Notes: generated by a model not told the origin, from the letters alone. 5,257 nucleotides of DNA from Chloroflexota bacterium (GCA_018725425.1 QLUL01000096.1:1-5257), one strand, 5' to 3'. Positions 1 to 4,892 are shown, counted from the first letter of the stretch. Numbers and translations are program-made.

Positions 1-7
1 CACGCTA

Positions 8-106
8 GAGTCCAGAGGAAGATCAAGAACCTTGACATCTCCATAACTTGATGATATCATGAAAACAAGGCGGAGTCCAGAGGGAAATCAAAATCGAACA
101 CTTGAC
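8..106 (+). repeat. Imperfect direct repeat in front of each tandem promoter
   Basis: GAGTCCAGAGG occurs at 8-18 and again at 73-83. In both copies it is followed by a related A-rich stretch containing ATCAA and then by a CTTGAC -35 element (31-36 and 101-106). The first block is offset by 65 bp and the -35 by 70 bp, so a few bases were gained or lost between copies. This may be a duplicated promoter module or a pair of regulator-binding sites. No known operator is recognised. Confidence 0.5.
32..60 (+). promoter_or_regulatory. Upstream sigma70-type promoter (P1) of the zinc-ribbon gene
   Basis: A perfect -35 hexamer TTGACA (32-37), a 17-bp spacer and TATCAT (55-60, five of six matches to TATAAT) form a good housekeeping-type promoter. 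It points at the zinc-ribbon gene. Immediately upstream lies a copy (8-31) of the direct repeat that also precedes the second promoter. Transcription would begin near 67. Confidence 0.55.
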
Positions 107-130
107 TTTTTTCCAGGATGGTTTTATAAT
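102..130 (+). promoter_or_regulatory. Proximal sigma70-type promoter (P2) of the zinc-ribbon gene
   Basis: TTGACT (102-107), a 17-bp spacer and a perfect TATAAT (125-130) make a strong consensus promoter about 100 bp upstream of the start codon. The expected transcript start is near 137, giving a 5' leader of roughly 97 nt. It is the second of two promoters set in an imperfect duplication. Confidence 0.7.
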
Positions 131-222
131 GAGGCTAAGCCGAGGTGCTAAGGAGTCACCATAAACCGGAGTGGTCAAAACTTTTTTGGAAAAACTAAAC
201 TGTTACAAAATTAAAGGCAATG

Positions 223-237
223 GGAGGTGAAAAATTG
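223..237 (+). promoter_or_regulatory. Ribosome binding site that selects a TTG start
   Basis: GGAGGTGA (223-230) is a near-perfect Shine-Dalgarno sequence, followed after four bases by an in-frame TTG (235-237). The ATG at 220-222 precedes this site and would place the Shine-Dalgarno inside the coding region with no site of its own. The TTG is therefore the preferred start. Confidence 0.7.
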
Positions 238-570
238 AAATGTCCGGTTTGTAATGTTGAATTGAGAATGACAGAACGACAAGGGGTCGAAATTGATTAT
301 TGTCCCCAATGTCGCGGAGTGTGGTTAGACCGTGGTGAACTCGACAGAATGATTGAACGTTCAGCATCTCGAGAATTCTCGGAGGAACGTCGAGTAGCGG
401 ATCCTGAAAAAGAGGAACGTCGAGTAGCGGATCCTGAAAAAGAGGAACGTCGAGTAGGGTATCCTGAAAAAGAGGAACGTCGAGTAGGGTATCCTGAAAA
501 AAGCGAGGACCGCGGTCCGAAGAAGCGTAAACGTGAATCATTTTTGGGGGACCTGTTCGACTTTGGTTAA
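235..570 (+). CDS. Small zf-TFIIB zinc-ribbon protein with a tandem-repeat linker
   Basis: The 111-residue product (from TTG 235) begins with a Zn-ribbon: CPVC at residues 3-6 and CPQC at 23-26, followed by GVWLDRGEL (28-36). This is the signature of the zf-TFIIB family, small bacterial proteins of unknown function named for resemblance to the archaeal/eukaryotic TFIIB ribbon. Four 10-residue charged repeats follow (50-89: two EERRVADPEK, then two EERRVGYPEK). The tail is basic (PKKRKR) and ends in FLGDLFDFG, a hydrophobic/acidic ending I recall as common in this family. The four cysteines probably bind one zinc. No signal peptide or membrane segment is visible, so it is cytoplasmic. Two consensus promoters suggest good expression. 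A role in nucleic-acid or protein binding is only inferred. An ATG at 220 would add five residues but is disfavoured by the ribosome binding site. Confidence 0.85.
   Translation: MKCPVCNVELRMTERQGVEIDYCPQCRGVWLDRGELDRMIERSASREFSEERRVADPEKEERRVADPEKEERRVGYPEKEERRVGYPEKSEDRGPKKRKRESFLGDLFDFG
382..501 (+). repeat. Four in-frame 30-bp tandem repeats (AABB pattern)
   Basis: Units lie at 382-411, 412-441, 442-471 and 472-501. Units 1 and 2 are identical, and units 3 and 4 are identical. The two pairs differ by only two bases, changing the encoded Ala-Asp to Gly-Tyr. Being exactly 30 bp, copy-number change keeps the reading frame and only lengthens or shortens the charged linker of the zinc-ribbon protein. 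Confidence 0.95.
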
Positions 571-600
571 GGGTCATTGCTAGACGGTCTTTATATGGTC

Positions 601-639
601 CTCGTCCCTCACACCACCCGGAACTCTGGTGAGGACGGG
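601..639 (+). other. Imperfect stem-loop downstream of the zinc-ribbon gene
   Basis: The arm 601-616 pairs with 627-639 (ACCA with TGGT, CTC with GAG, then GTC/GAC-type pairs), interrupted by two small bulges around a 10-nt loop. No T-run follows, so it is not a canonical intrinsic terminator. It may act as a 3'-end stabiliser or Rho-assisted stop for the zinc-ribbon transcript. The rest of 571-675 shows nothing recognisable. Confidence 0.3.
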
Positions 640-680
640 AAAGCGCTGGTGTTGGACTGGTTTAAGTACTGCTCATTGTT

Positions 681-781
681 CCTTAATCCGTGAGTGCAGA
701 CTCAAAACGCTTACCTTGCGGGTGATGGTCTACGCGAATCTTATTAGCTTCGCCTTCAGCGTTTCTATTCACGGATTAAGG
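681..781. mobile_element. MITE-like 101-bp element with 13-bp terminal inverted repeats
   Basis: CCTTAATCCGTGA (681-693) is the exact inverted complement of TCACGGATTAAGG (769-781). Directly outside both ends stands TTGTT (676-680 and 782-786), as expected of a 5-bp target-site duplication. A nested inverted repeat, AAACGCT (704-710) with AGCGTTT (758-764), and an inner GCGAA/TTCGC pair let the whole element fold into one long hairpin. It is too short to encode a transposase and would need one in trans. Termini beginning with CC and a 5-bp duplication recall some IS families such as IS1380, but the family is not established. The alternative is a structured RNA or terminator with chance flanking repeats. 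Confidence 0.6.
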
Positions 782-795
782 TTGTTGCGGCCGTG

Positions 796-824
796 TTGAC
801 ATGCGCCCCGATAAGTGGTATAAT
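796..824 (+). promoter_or_regulatory. Perfect-consensus sigma70 promoter of an orphan transcript
   Basis: TTGACA (796-801), exactly 17 bp, then TATAAT (819-824): every position matches consensus. It begins 10 bp past the right flank of the MITE-like element. It reads toward a region without a conventional gene, implying a short, strongly transcribed RNA starting near 831. Confidence 0.8.
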
Positions 825-857
825 ATAAATTGGAAGCTGAGCTTGTACACCAAGCGG

Positions 858-865
858 AAGGAGGT
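858..865 (+). promoter_or_regulatory. Ideal Shine-Dalgarno for a 14-codon ORF
   Basis: AAGGAGGT (858-865) is fully complementary to the 3' end of 16S rRNA and lies seven bases before ATG 873. A site this strong with ideal spacing suggests that the short reading frame is translated. Confidence 0.55.
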
Positions 866-872
866 GGCAGCG

Positions 873-917
873 ATGATGCTTCATAAGATGTACGGAGTAT
901 GGCAGGTGGACAGTTGA
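873..917 (+). CDS. Putative 14-residue peptide (leader or sRNA-encoded)
   Basis: ATG 873 to TGA 915-917 encodes MMLHKMYGVWQVDS. Support comes from the perfect consensus promoter about 50 bp upstream and the ideal Shine-Dalgarno seven bases before the start. It is not a recognised leader: it has only one Trp and no run of a single regulatory amino acid. One base after its stop comes an 8-bp GC-rich stem (919-938), so ribosomes finishing the peptide would sit at the base of that helix and could affect folding downstream. No gene follows on this strand, which argues against classic attenuation and for a small-peptide or dual-function RNA. It could also be a chance ORF inside a non-coding RNA. 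Composition is mixed, with no clear membrane segment. Confidence 0.4.
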   Translation: MMLHKMYGVWQVDS

Positions 918-918
918 C

Positions 919-938
919 GCCCTGCTCCCAAGCAGGGC
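919..938 (+). other. 8-bp GC-rich stem-loop after the short ORF
   Basis: GCCCTGCT (919-926) and AGCAGGGC (931-938) pair perfectly around a 4-base loop CCCA. No T-run follows, so it is not an intrinsic terminator. Its place one base past the TGA of the short ORF suggests a structural element of the RNA. Confidence 0.55.
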
Positions 939-1050
939 AGACGGACCTGGATCAGGCCCACCTTTTGAGGAGTTGAGGCCATAGCCTGAGGAAGGCAAGC
1001 CCAATCCGGGAGTGATTTCCGGGAATGGGTCGGGTCCAGTAGGAGAGAGA

Positions 1051-1087
1051 CCAAAAGAGAGGGTCGCCGCAGAGGCGACCCTCTCTT
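1051..1087 (-). terminator. Strong hairpin terminator of the NADH:quinone reductase gene, possibly bidirectional
   Basis: A perfect 14-bp stem (1055-1068 with 1074-1087) encloses a 5-nt loop. Read on the minus strand it lies 45 bp past the oxidoreductase stop codon, and the stem's CTCTCTT end runs on into TT, giving a four-T run (1053-1056) before GG: a weak intrinsic terminator. Read on the plus strand the same stem could close the orphan transcript, but only TTGC follows. Confidence 0.65.
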
Positions 1088-1131
1088 GCATCTGGGATCC
1101 AGCGTCAGGTCCTGGCTTTAGCATCCTTGTG

Positions 1132-2121
1132 TCAGGGAATTCTCCCCTTGTGAACTGTTACGGGGGCATAAAAGCGTTCGACAATGTCCCGCGCTTCATC
1201 AACGATCCTGTCTATTACCTCTTTCACGCTGGGCATGTCATGAATCAGTCCTACGACTTGACCACAAGCTTGAAGCCCTCGATCCAACTCCCCTGTCTCC
1301 AATAACTCTTTCCCCCCCTGTCCGCTGATCAGTGGCACCAGCTCCTCCAGTGCGGCACCTCGTTTCTCCATTTCAGCGACCTTCTCTGCAACGGGATTCC
1401 TCAGCACTCGCACGCTATTGCGCAGCGACCTCAGTATGATCATGGTATCACGTTCTGTTGCCTGAATCAGCCACTCCTTCACCCTGGGATGGATGGGGGC
1501 TTCCTGGGTCGCCATGAACCTGGTGCCCATATTTATTCCATCTGCTCCCAACGCCAGTGCAGCTACAAGACCTCGAGCATCGCCAAAACCGCCGGAAGCG
1601 ACAACAGGAATCTTCACCGCATCAGCAGCCATCGGGATGAGGATGAGCGAGGTAACATCCTCCTCCCCCGGATGCCCGGCGCATTCATAGCCATCAATGC
1701 TGACAACGTCGCACCCTATCCGCTCCGCCGTCCGAGCGAAGCGAACGGCGACACACTTATGTATCACCTTGATGCCCCCCGCCTTCAGTCGCCCCATGTA
1801 CTGCTCCGGATTTCTGCCTGCCGTCTCCACGATCTGCACCCCTTCATTCACGATCACGTCTATGTAGCTATCAATATCCACCGGATGCAGGGTAGGCAAC
1901 ATGGTGAGATTCACCCCGAAGGGCTTATCGGTGATGCCCCTGGTTTTCCTGATCTCGGCGGCAAGATCTGCCGGAGAGGCAAAAGTGAGCGCGCTTAATA
2001 TGCCCAATCCCCCGGCGTTCGATACGGCACCCACCAACTCAGATCGGGAGATCCACTGCATCCCCCCCTGGATTATAGGGTACTCTATGCCCAGAAGTTG
2101 AGTTAGCCTGGTTTGGAACAT
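1132..2121 (-). CDS. FMN-dependent NADH:quinone reductase, PA1024 type (former class II nitronate monooxygenase)
   Basis: The 329-residue TIM-barrel flavoprotein is full length for the family. Visible motifs are IQGGMQW (17-23), NAGGLG (35-40), KPFGVNLT (66-73), VIHKC (119-123), SIDGYECAGHPGEED (141-155), ASGGFGDARGL (175-185) and GADGINMGTRF (192-202), the last two forming the FMN phosphate site. From memory it aligns along its whole length with Pseudomonas aeruginosa PA1024. That enzyme was first called a nitronate monooxygenase but is an NADH:quinone reductase that reduces quinones with NADH via FMN. The protein is cytoplasmic: no signal peptide or membrane segment. The start is supported by GGAGG (complement of 2131-2135) nine bases before ATG 2121. 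It is transcribed alone, away from the divergent Fe-S/flavin fusion gene, and ends at the hairpin near 1087. Automatic annotation would probably say nitronate monooxygenase. Physiological substrate is inferred. Confidence 0.9.
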   Translation of the reverse strand: MFQTRLTQLLGIEYPIIQGGMQWISRSELVGAVSNAGGLGILSALTFASPADLAAEIRKTRGITDKPFGVNLTMLPTLHPVDIDSYIDVIVNEGVQIVETAGRNPEQYMGRLKAGGIKVIHKCVAVRFARTAERIGCDVVSIDGYECAGHPGEEDVTSLILIPMAADAVKIPVVASGGFGDARGLVAALALGADGINMGTRFMATQEAPIHPRVKEWLIQATERDTMIILRSLRNSVRVLRNPVAEKVAEMEKRGAALEELVPLISGQGGKELLETGELDRGLQACGQVVGLIHDMPSVKEVIDRIVDEARDIVERFYAPVTVHKGRIP

Positions 2122-2154
2122 TCTTATTGTCCTCCAATATGTTGATTCCAGCTT

Positions 2155-2184
2155 AGACTAGCCCAAAACGCCAGGTAAAGTCAA
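2155..2184 (-). promoter_or_regulatory. Possible promoter of the NADH:quinone reductase gene
   Basis: On the minus strand TTGACT (complement of 2179-2184) is followed after 18 bp by TAGTCT (complement of 2155-2160). The -35 is good, but the -10 matches only three of six bases. The position, about 35 bp before the start codon, is sensible. Confidence 0.35.
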
Positions 2185-2340
2185 TGTATAATCCGCAGGC
2201 ATCTAGCTTAATGGCTATCGCACCATCACAACTTTCAGTACCGGGTGATGAAGCATAGATCAGGTCTGACTTATCAATTTTCTCATGATTATACCTTGAC
2301 ATCGTCCCATTTCCATGTGATTGCTACGAAAATACAGGCT

Positions 2341-2391
2341 GGTTGGGCAGGGGAGGCTTTGCCTCCTCCGACCGGGCGAATAAATTCGCCC
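2341..2391. repeat. Paired intergenic hairpins (dispersed-repeat type)
   Basis: Two hairpins abut. In the first (2341-2373) GGTTGG pairs with CCGACC, enclosing GGAGGC-TTT-GCCTCC. The second (2374-2391) is GGGCGAAT-AA-ATTCGCCC, an 8-bp perfect stem. Such GGGCGAAT...ATTCGCCCCTAC units are familiar to me as multicopy intergenic repeats in environmental genomes. No T-run follows. No coding potential is credible here. Confidence 0.5.
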
Positions 2392-2504
2392 CTACCCTTC
2401 GGTTTGAAAGGCAGTCCGAGGGTTAGTGGTGCCCAAGGCAATCGGCATGAAGGATGGCGAGGAGCGCAAGTGGTTGCGAGGCGCAGCCGAAGCAAATTCA
2501 GAGC

Positions 2505-2594
2505 GAGATTGCTCGCTTACGCTCGGAACAAGCTCCGCAATCTCTAACAAAGGGATTGCTTCCCATTTCGCTTTGCTCGTGGGTCGCAATGACA
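2505..2594. repeat. Intergenic ATTGC...GCAAT inverted-repeat units
   Basis: GAGATTGC (2505-2512) is complementary to GCAATCTC (2537-2544), forming one imperfect hairpin. A second unit has ATTGC (2555-2559) plus CCCA (2562-2565) pairing with TGGG (2580-2583) plus GCAAT (2586-2590) and ends in TCGCAATGACA. The second unit closely resembles a non-coding repeat seen many times per genome in several uncultured lineages (from memory). The surrounding 2185-2660 shows no convincing gene: short ORFs there are low complexity and cross the hairpins. Confidence 0.5.
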
Positions 2595-2667
2595 GAAAGA
2601 ACTTAATTGGTTACCACCTAATCTGACAATGTTAAGCCCGTTCCCTTAAAATATCTGCCCGCGGGGG

Positions 2668-2697
2668 TTGACATGGGAAAACAGTTTATGGTATTAT
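2668..2697 (+). promoter_or_regulatory. Extended -10 promoter of the Fe-S/flavin fusion gene
   Basis: TTGACA (2668-2673) is followed after 18 bp by TATTAT (2692-2697), with the extended -10 TG at 2689-2690. The -10 falls in the first unit of the 8-bp microsatellite, so transcription would start near 2704 inside the array and the remaining units lie in the 5' leader. Confidence 0.6.
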
Positions 2698-2754
2698 GGT
2701 ATTATGGTGTTATAGTATTATAGTATTATAGTATTATAGTATTATAGTATTTTA
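2691..2754 (+). repeat. Microsatellite: eight copies of an 8-bp unit (GTATTATA)
   Basis: Eight units in exact register occupy 64 bp: two GTATTATG (2691-2706), one GTGTTATA (2707-2714), four perfect GTATTATA (2715-2746) and one GTATTTTA (2747-2754). Most units hold TATTAT or TATAGT, both near matches to a -10 box. The array ends 27 bp before the ATG of the fusion gene. Slippage would change leader length and the number of -10-like sites, not the reading frame. Confidence 0.95.
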
Positions 2755-2781
2755 GAAACGGGAATATCCCCTTCTATTTAT

Positions 2782-4350
2782 ATGAGTAGCAGGGTTAGTT
2801 CAGTTCCATTCTACATCAAAACGAACAGGTCTTTTTCTCTGGTCAGGCGTTATGTCTGGTTCTTAACCATCCTGATCGGAATTGGGGGGCAATTTGTTCC
2901 TGTTCTGGGGCTGCTTGTGCCCTTTATTATGGCCGCCCTGATCGGAATGAGCTTATTTAAGGGCAAATATTGGTGCGGCAACTTCTGCCCTCACGGCAGT
3001 TTTTTCGATAACCTGCTGCAGCCTATCAGCCGCCATGTGAAAATCCCAGACTTCTTTCGTTCTCGCCTGGTGATCGCTGCCGTTTTGCTATTTTTTATGT
3101 ACAACATGACAACTAGGTTTATAAGAGTCTACGGGGCCCTGGGAACTGCAGAATTCTATGAAAGACTAGGATTTATGTTTGCCAATACCTACCTCATGGT
3201 GCTGCTCATCGGGGGGCTGCTGGCGGTTGTCATTAATCCCCGCACCTGGTGCCAGCTTTGTCCTATGGGGACCATGCAGGTAATTTTTTACAAGTTAGGT
3301 AAAGCGCTTGGGCTGGCCCAAAAGACCGACGAAAGGGTTGTTGTAGAACATCCCGACCTCTGCCATTCCTGTGGCAAATGTGCCAGGGTCTGTCCCATTC
3401 AGTTAACGCCCTACCTGGGATTCTCCCAAAATCACCGGTTCGAAGACGAGAGTTGCATCCGCTGCTACACCTGTATAAACAACTGCCCGGCCGGCATCCT
3501 GCACATGGCAAACGTTCAAAAAACTGAAGAACTGAAGCAGAGCACCTCCCTCGACGGGTTTAGCGAGGCACGTTACCATACTGCCCGCATCAAGTCTATC
3601 CGGGAACTGAAAGACGGTATTCGGGAATACACCTTTGAATTGATCGATCCACCCCAGATGCCTTATGACCCCGGCCAGTTTGTGCTGGTAGAAATCGACA
3701 AAAGCATGCAAATGTACAGGGCATACACCATCTCTGGCTCCAGCAGCGACAATACGGAAATCCGCGTCACCGTAAAGCGCCTCGAAGACGGGTACGGAAC
3801 AAACCTGCTCTTTAATAACTTCCAAGAAGGTGATACCCTGACCTTGAAAGGGCCGATGGGCAGAGAGTTAAGGGTCGACCCTGCCGGCGATGAGCTGCTT
3901 TTCATTGCCAACGGTATTGGTGTCACCCCTTTTGTTGCTACCGTGCAGCGCTTCTTTGAACGGAGAGATTATAAGTTCGAGGGGAAAGCAGTCTTGCTCT
4001 ACGGGGCACGCTACGAGGAAGACCTACTCTATGACGACTACTTTGAATCGGTAGCCGTGAAAAATGGCAGCTTCGATTACCGAAAAATTCTCTCCCGGCC
4101 CCGGACCGATCAATATCGTAAGGGCTATGTCACTGACATCTTGCAAGAACTCGATCTCTCACCTGCAACCAAGGTCTACATCTGCGGCACCCCTGAAATG
4201 GCCGGTGATGCGAAAAAGAAACTAAGAGAAAAGGGAATCCTCGAAAAAAACTTTTTCTACGAGAGCTCTTGGAGTCTTAGAAGGGTAAATAAAGACGGAC
4301 TTGCCGATTCACTGTCTCCCCATCAGTCACTACCAGGGCACCTTCATTAA
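2782..4350 (+). CDS. Membrane polyferredoxin (NapH/CcoG-like) fused to an FNR-type NAD(P)H flavoprotein
   Basis: The 522-residue product joins two modules. Residues 1-245 resemble NapH-type electron-transfer proteins: about four membrane segments (about 24-40, 42-59, 95-110, 134-152), two CxxxCP/CxxCP motifs, CGNFCPHG (65-72) and CQLCPMGT (157-164), then two bacterial [4Fe-4S] motifs, CHSCGKCARVCP (194-205) and CIRCYTCINNCP (225-236). Residues 265-497 are a ferredoxin-NADP-reductase-like unit: PGQF (297-300), FAD-binding RAYTISG (313-319), GPMGRE (357-362), nucleotide-binding ANGIGVTPF (376-384), YICGTPEM (466-473) and aromatic YESSW (493-497). It probably moves electrons between NAD(P)H via flavin and a quinone or periplasmic partner through the Fe-S clusters; direction and partner are unknown. 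No good Shine-Dalgarno precedes ATG 2782, but an in-frame stop at 2737 leaves no better start. Residues after about 497 run into the antisense NUDIX gene and look foreign. Confidence 0.85.
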   Translation: MSSRVSSVPFYIKTNRSFSLVRRYVWFLTILIGIGGQFVPVLGLLVPFIMAALIGMSLFKGKYWCGNFCPHGSFFDNLLQPISRHVKIPDFFRSRLVIAAVLLFFMYNMTTRFIRVYGALGTAEFYERLGFMFANTYLMVLLIGGLLAVVINPRTWCQLCPMGTMQVIFYKLGKALGLAQKTDERVVVEHPDLCHSCGKCARVCPIQLTPYLGFSQNHRFEDESCIRCYTCINNCPAGILHMANVQKTEELKQSTSLDGFSEARYHTARIKSIRELKDGIREYTFELIDPPQMPYDPGQFVLVEIDKSMQMYRAYTISGSSSDNTEIRVTVKRLEDGYGTNLLFNNFQEGDTLTLKGPMGRELRVDPAGDELLFIANGIGVTPFVATVQRFFERRDYKFEGKAVLLYGARYEEDLLYDDYFESVAVKNGSFDYRKILSRPRTDQYRKGYVTDILQELDLSPATKVYICGTPEMAGDAKKKLREKGILEKNFFYESSWSLRRVNKDGLADSLSPHQSLPGHLH

Positions 4351-4852
4351 TCAATTCGGCCAGCGTAGGTTTTCGCTCCGGCCCTCGAATCACCTGCTCC
4401 GCTGTCAACGCGATGACGCCTTGAAGCTCATCCCGCGGCAAGTCTTTGGGCAACTCACGCAGTCGCGCCTTGTATATCACGATGCGATACAGTTCACCCG
4501 CCCGTGGGGTACCCGGTGGATGAATCATCTCATAGAATGCAAGAGGGTGAGGCTGGTCAATCACCTCAAGTTGCTGGACTGAATCACATTGGGGAATATA
4601 CCAGGTGATGGGAGCGGAGAGGATTTCAATGTCTGTTCCGATTTCCTCATTCGCTTCACGATGTGCGCACGTCAGCCAATCCTCGCTTTCTTCTCGGTGA
4701 CCGCCAATGCCAGCGTAGAACAGTTCTCTTGGAGGGCACCGATGTCGTGTGCCTGCAAGAAAGAACAGATAGCGTCCTTCATCATCTTGTAAAGCGAGGC
4801 CAACGCCGGCTTCCGCGTTGTCGGGTACAAAGTCTGCAATCGTTCTTATCAC
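4277..4852 (-). CDS. NUDIX hydrolase, possibly truncated at its C-terminus
   Basis: From GTG 4852 the product has 191 residues. A canonical Nudix box spans residues 51-73: G, five residues, E, seven residues, then REANEEIGT, matching GX5EX7REUXEEXGU except for a terminal Thr. NUDIX enzymes cleave nucleoside diphosphates linked to another moiety, using Mg bound by the box glutamates; the substrate here cannot be told. GTG 4852 is preferred because AAGGAG (complement of 4863-4868) lies ten bases upstream; a TTG at 4888 would add 12 residues but lacks a site. The protein is cytoplasmic. It ends in RLYLPF just where the opposing fusion gene's conserved part finishes, so the last residues may be missing. 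The gene lies downstream of the methyltransferase on the same strand, separated by an attC-like sequence. Confidence 0.85.
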   Translation of the reverse strand: MIRTIADFVPDNAEAGVGLALQDDEGRYLFFLAGTRHRCPPRELFYAGIGGHREESEDWLTCAHREANEEIGTDIEILSAPITWYIPQCDSVQQLEVIDQPHPLAFYEMIHPPGTPRAGELYRIVIYKARLRELPKDLPRDELQGVIALTAEQVIRGPERKPTLAELINEGALVVTDGETVNRQVRLYLPF

Positions 4853-4862
4853 TGTGATTATG

Positions 4863-4868
4863 CTCCTT
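4863..4868 (-). promoter_or_regulatory. Shine-Dalgarno supporting a GTG start of the NUDIX gene
   Basis: AAGGAG on the minus strand, ten bases before GTG 4852. The spacing is slightly long, but no comparable site precedes the alternative TTG at 4888, so the shorter protein is preferred. Confidence 0.5.
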
Positions 4869-4892
4869 AATCTGTTTTGAAGCGGCAATGAC

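Larger units (their letters stand above)
831..1087 (+). ncRNA. Candidate structured small RNA of unknown family
   Basis: A transcript from the consensus promoter would run about 255 nt to the strong hairpin at 1055-1087 and meets no plus-strand gene. It can form several helices: GCTTG/CAAGC (841-855), an 8-bp GCCCTGCT/AGCAGGGC stem with a 4-nt loop (919-938), and a domain closed by GGACC (943-947) with GGTCC (1033-1037). That domain encloses TCAGGC/GCCTGA (952-957 with 984-989) and a CCCA-A-TCCGG / CCGGGA-A-TGGG hairpin (about 1000-1029). A 14-codon ORF with an ideal Shine-Dalgarno lies near its 5' end, so it may be a dual-function RNA. I could not match it to 6S, SRP, RNase P, tmRNA or a known riboswitch. 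The 5' end is inferred from the promoter; the 3' end is less certain because no clear T-run follows the hairpin on this strand. Confidence 0.4.

Noticed and set aside
382..501. CRISPR-like array
   Set aside because: The 30-bp units are directly adjacent with no spacers and are in frame in a coding sequence.
203..577. Minus-strand 124-codon ORF opposite the zinc-ribbon gene
   Set aside because: Its repeats merely mirror the 30-bp coding repeats of the well-supported plus-strand gene.
794..815. GTGCG-like 5' end of a group II intron near the consensus promoter
   Set aside because: No domain V/VI signature or reverse transcriptase is visible downstream, and the resemblance is a few bases long.
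853..872. Resemblance of GCGGAAGGAGGTGGCAGC to the SRP RNA GGAA-tetraloop region
   Set aside because: The flanking bases do not pair as helix 8 requires, and the match is explained by a Shine-Dalgarno sequence.
765..1124. Minus-strand 119-codon ORF opposite the orphan transcript
   Set aside because: Its composition is low complexity and unlike any protein family. It has no good ribosome binding site and covers the promoter, the MITE end and several hairpins.
1489..1998. Plus-strand 169-codon ORF
   Set aside because: It is the shadow of the NADH:quinone reductase gene, whose minus-strand motifs are unambiguous.
2245..2626. Several short ORFs on both strands
   Set aside because: They cross the intergenic hairpin repeats, have no ribosome binding sites and encode basic low-complexity sequence typical of repeat DNA.
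3403..3825. Minus-strand 140-codon ORF within the fusion gene
   Set aside because: It lies opposite the ferredoxin and FAD motifs of the real gene and matches nothing recognisable.
4853..4888. Longer NUDIX form starting at TTG 4888
   Set aside because: There is no ribosome binding site before it, whereas AAGGAG precedes the in-frame GTG at 4852.
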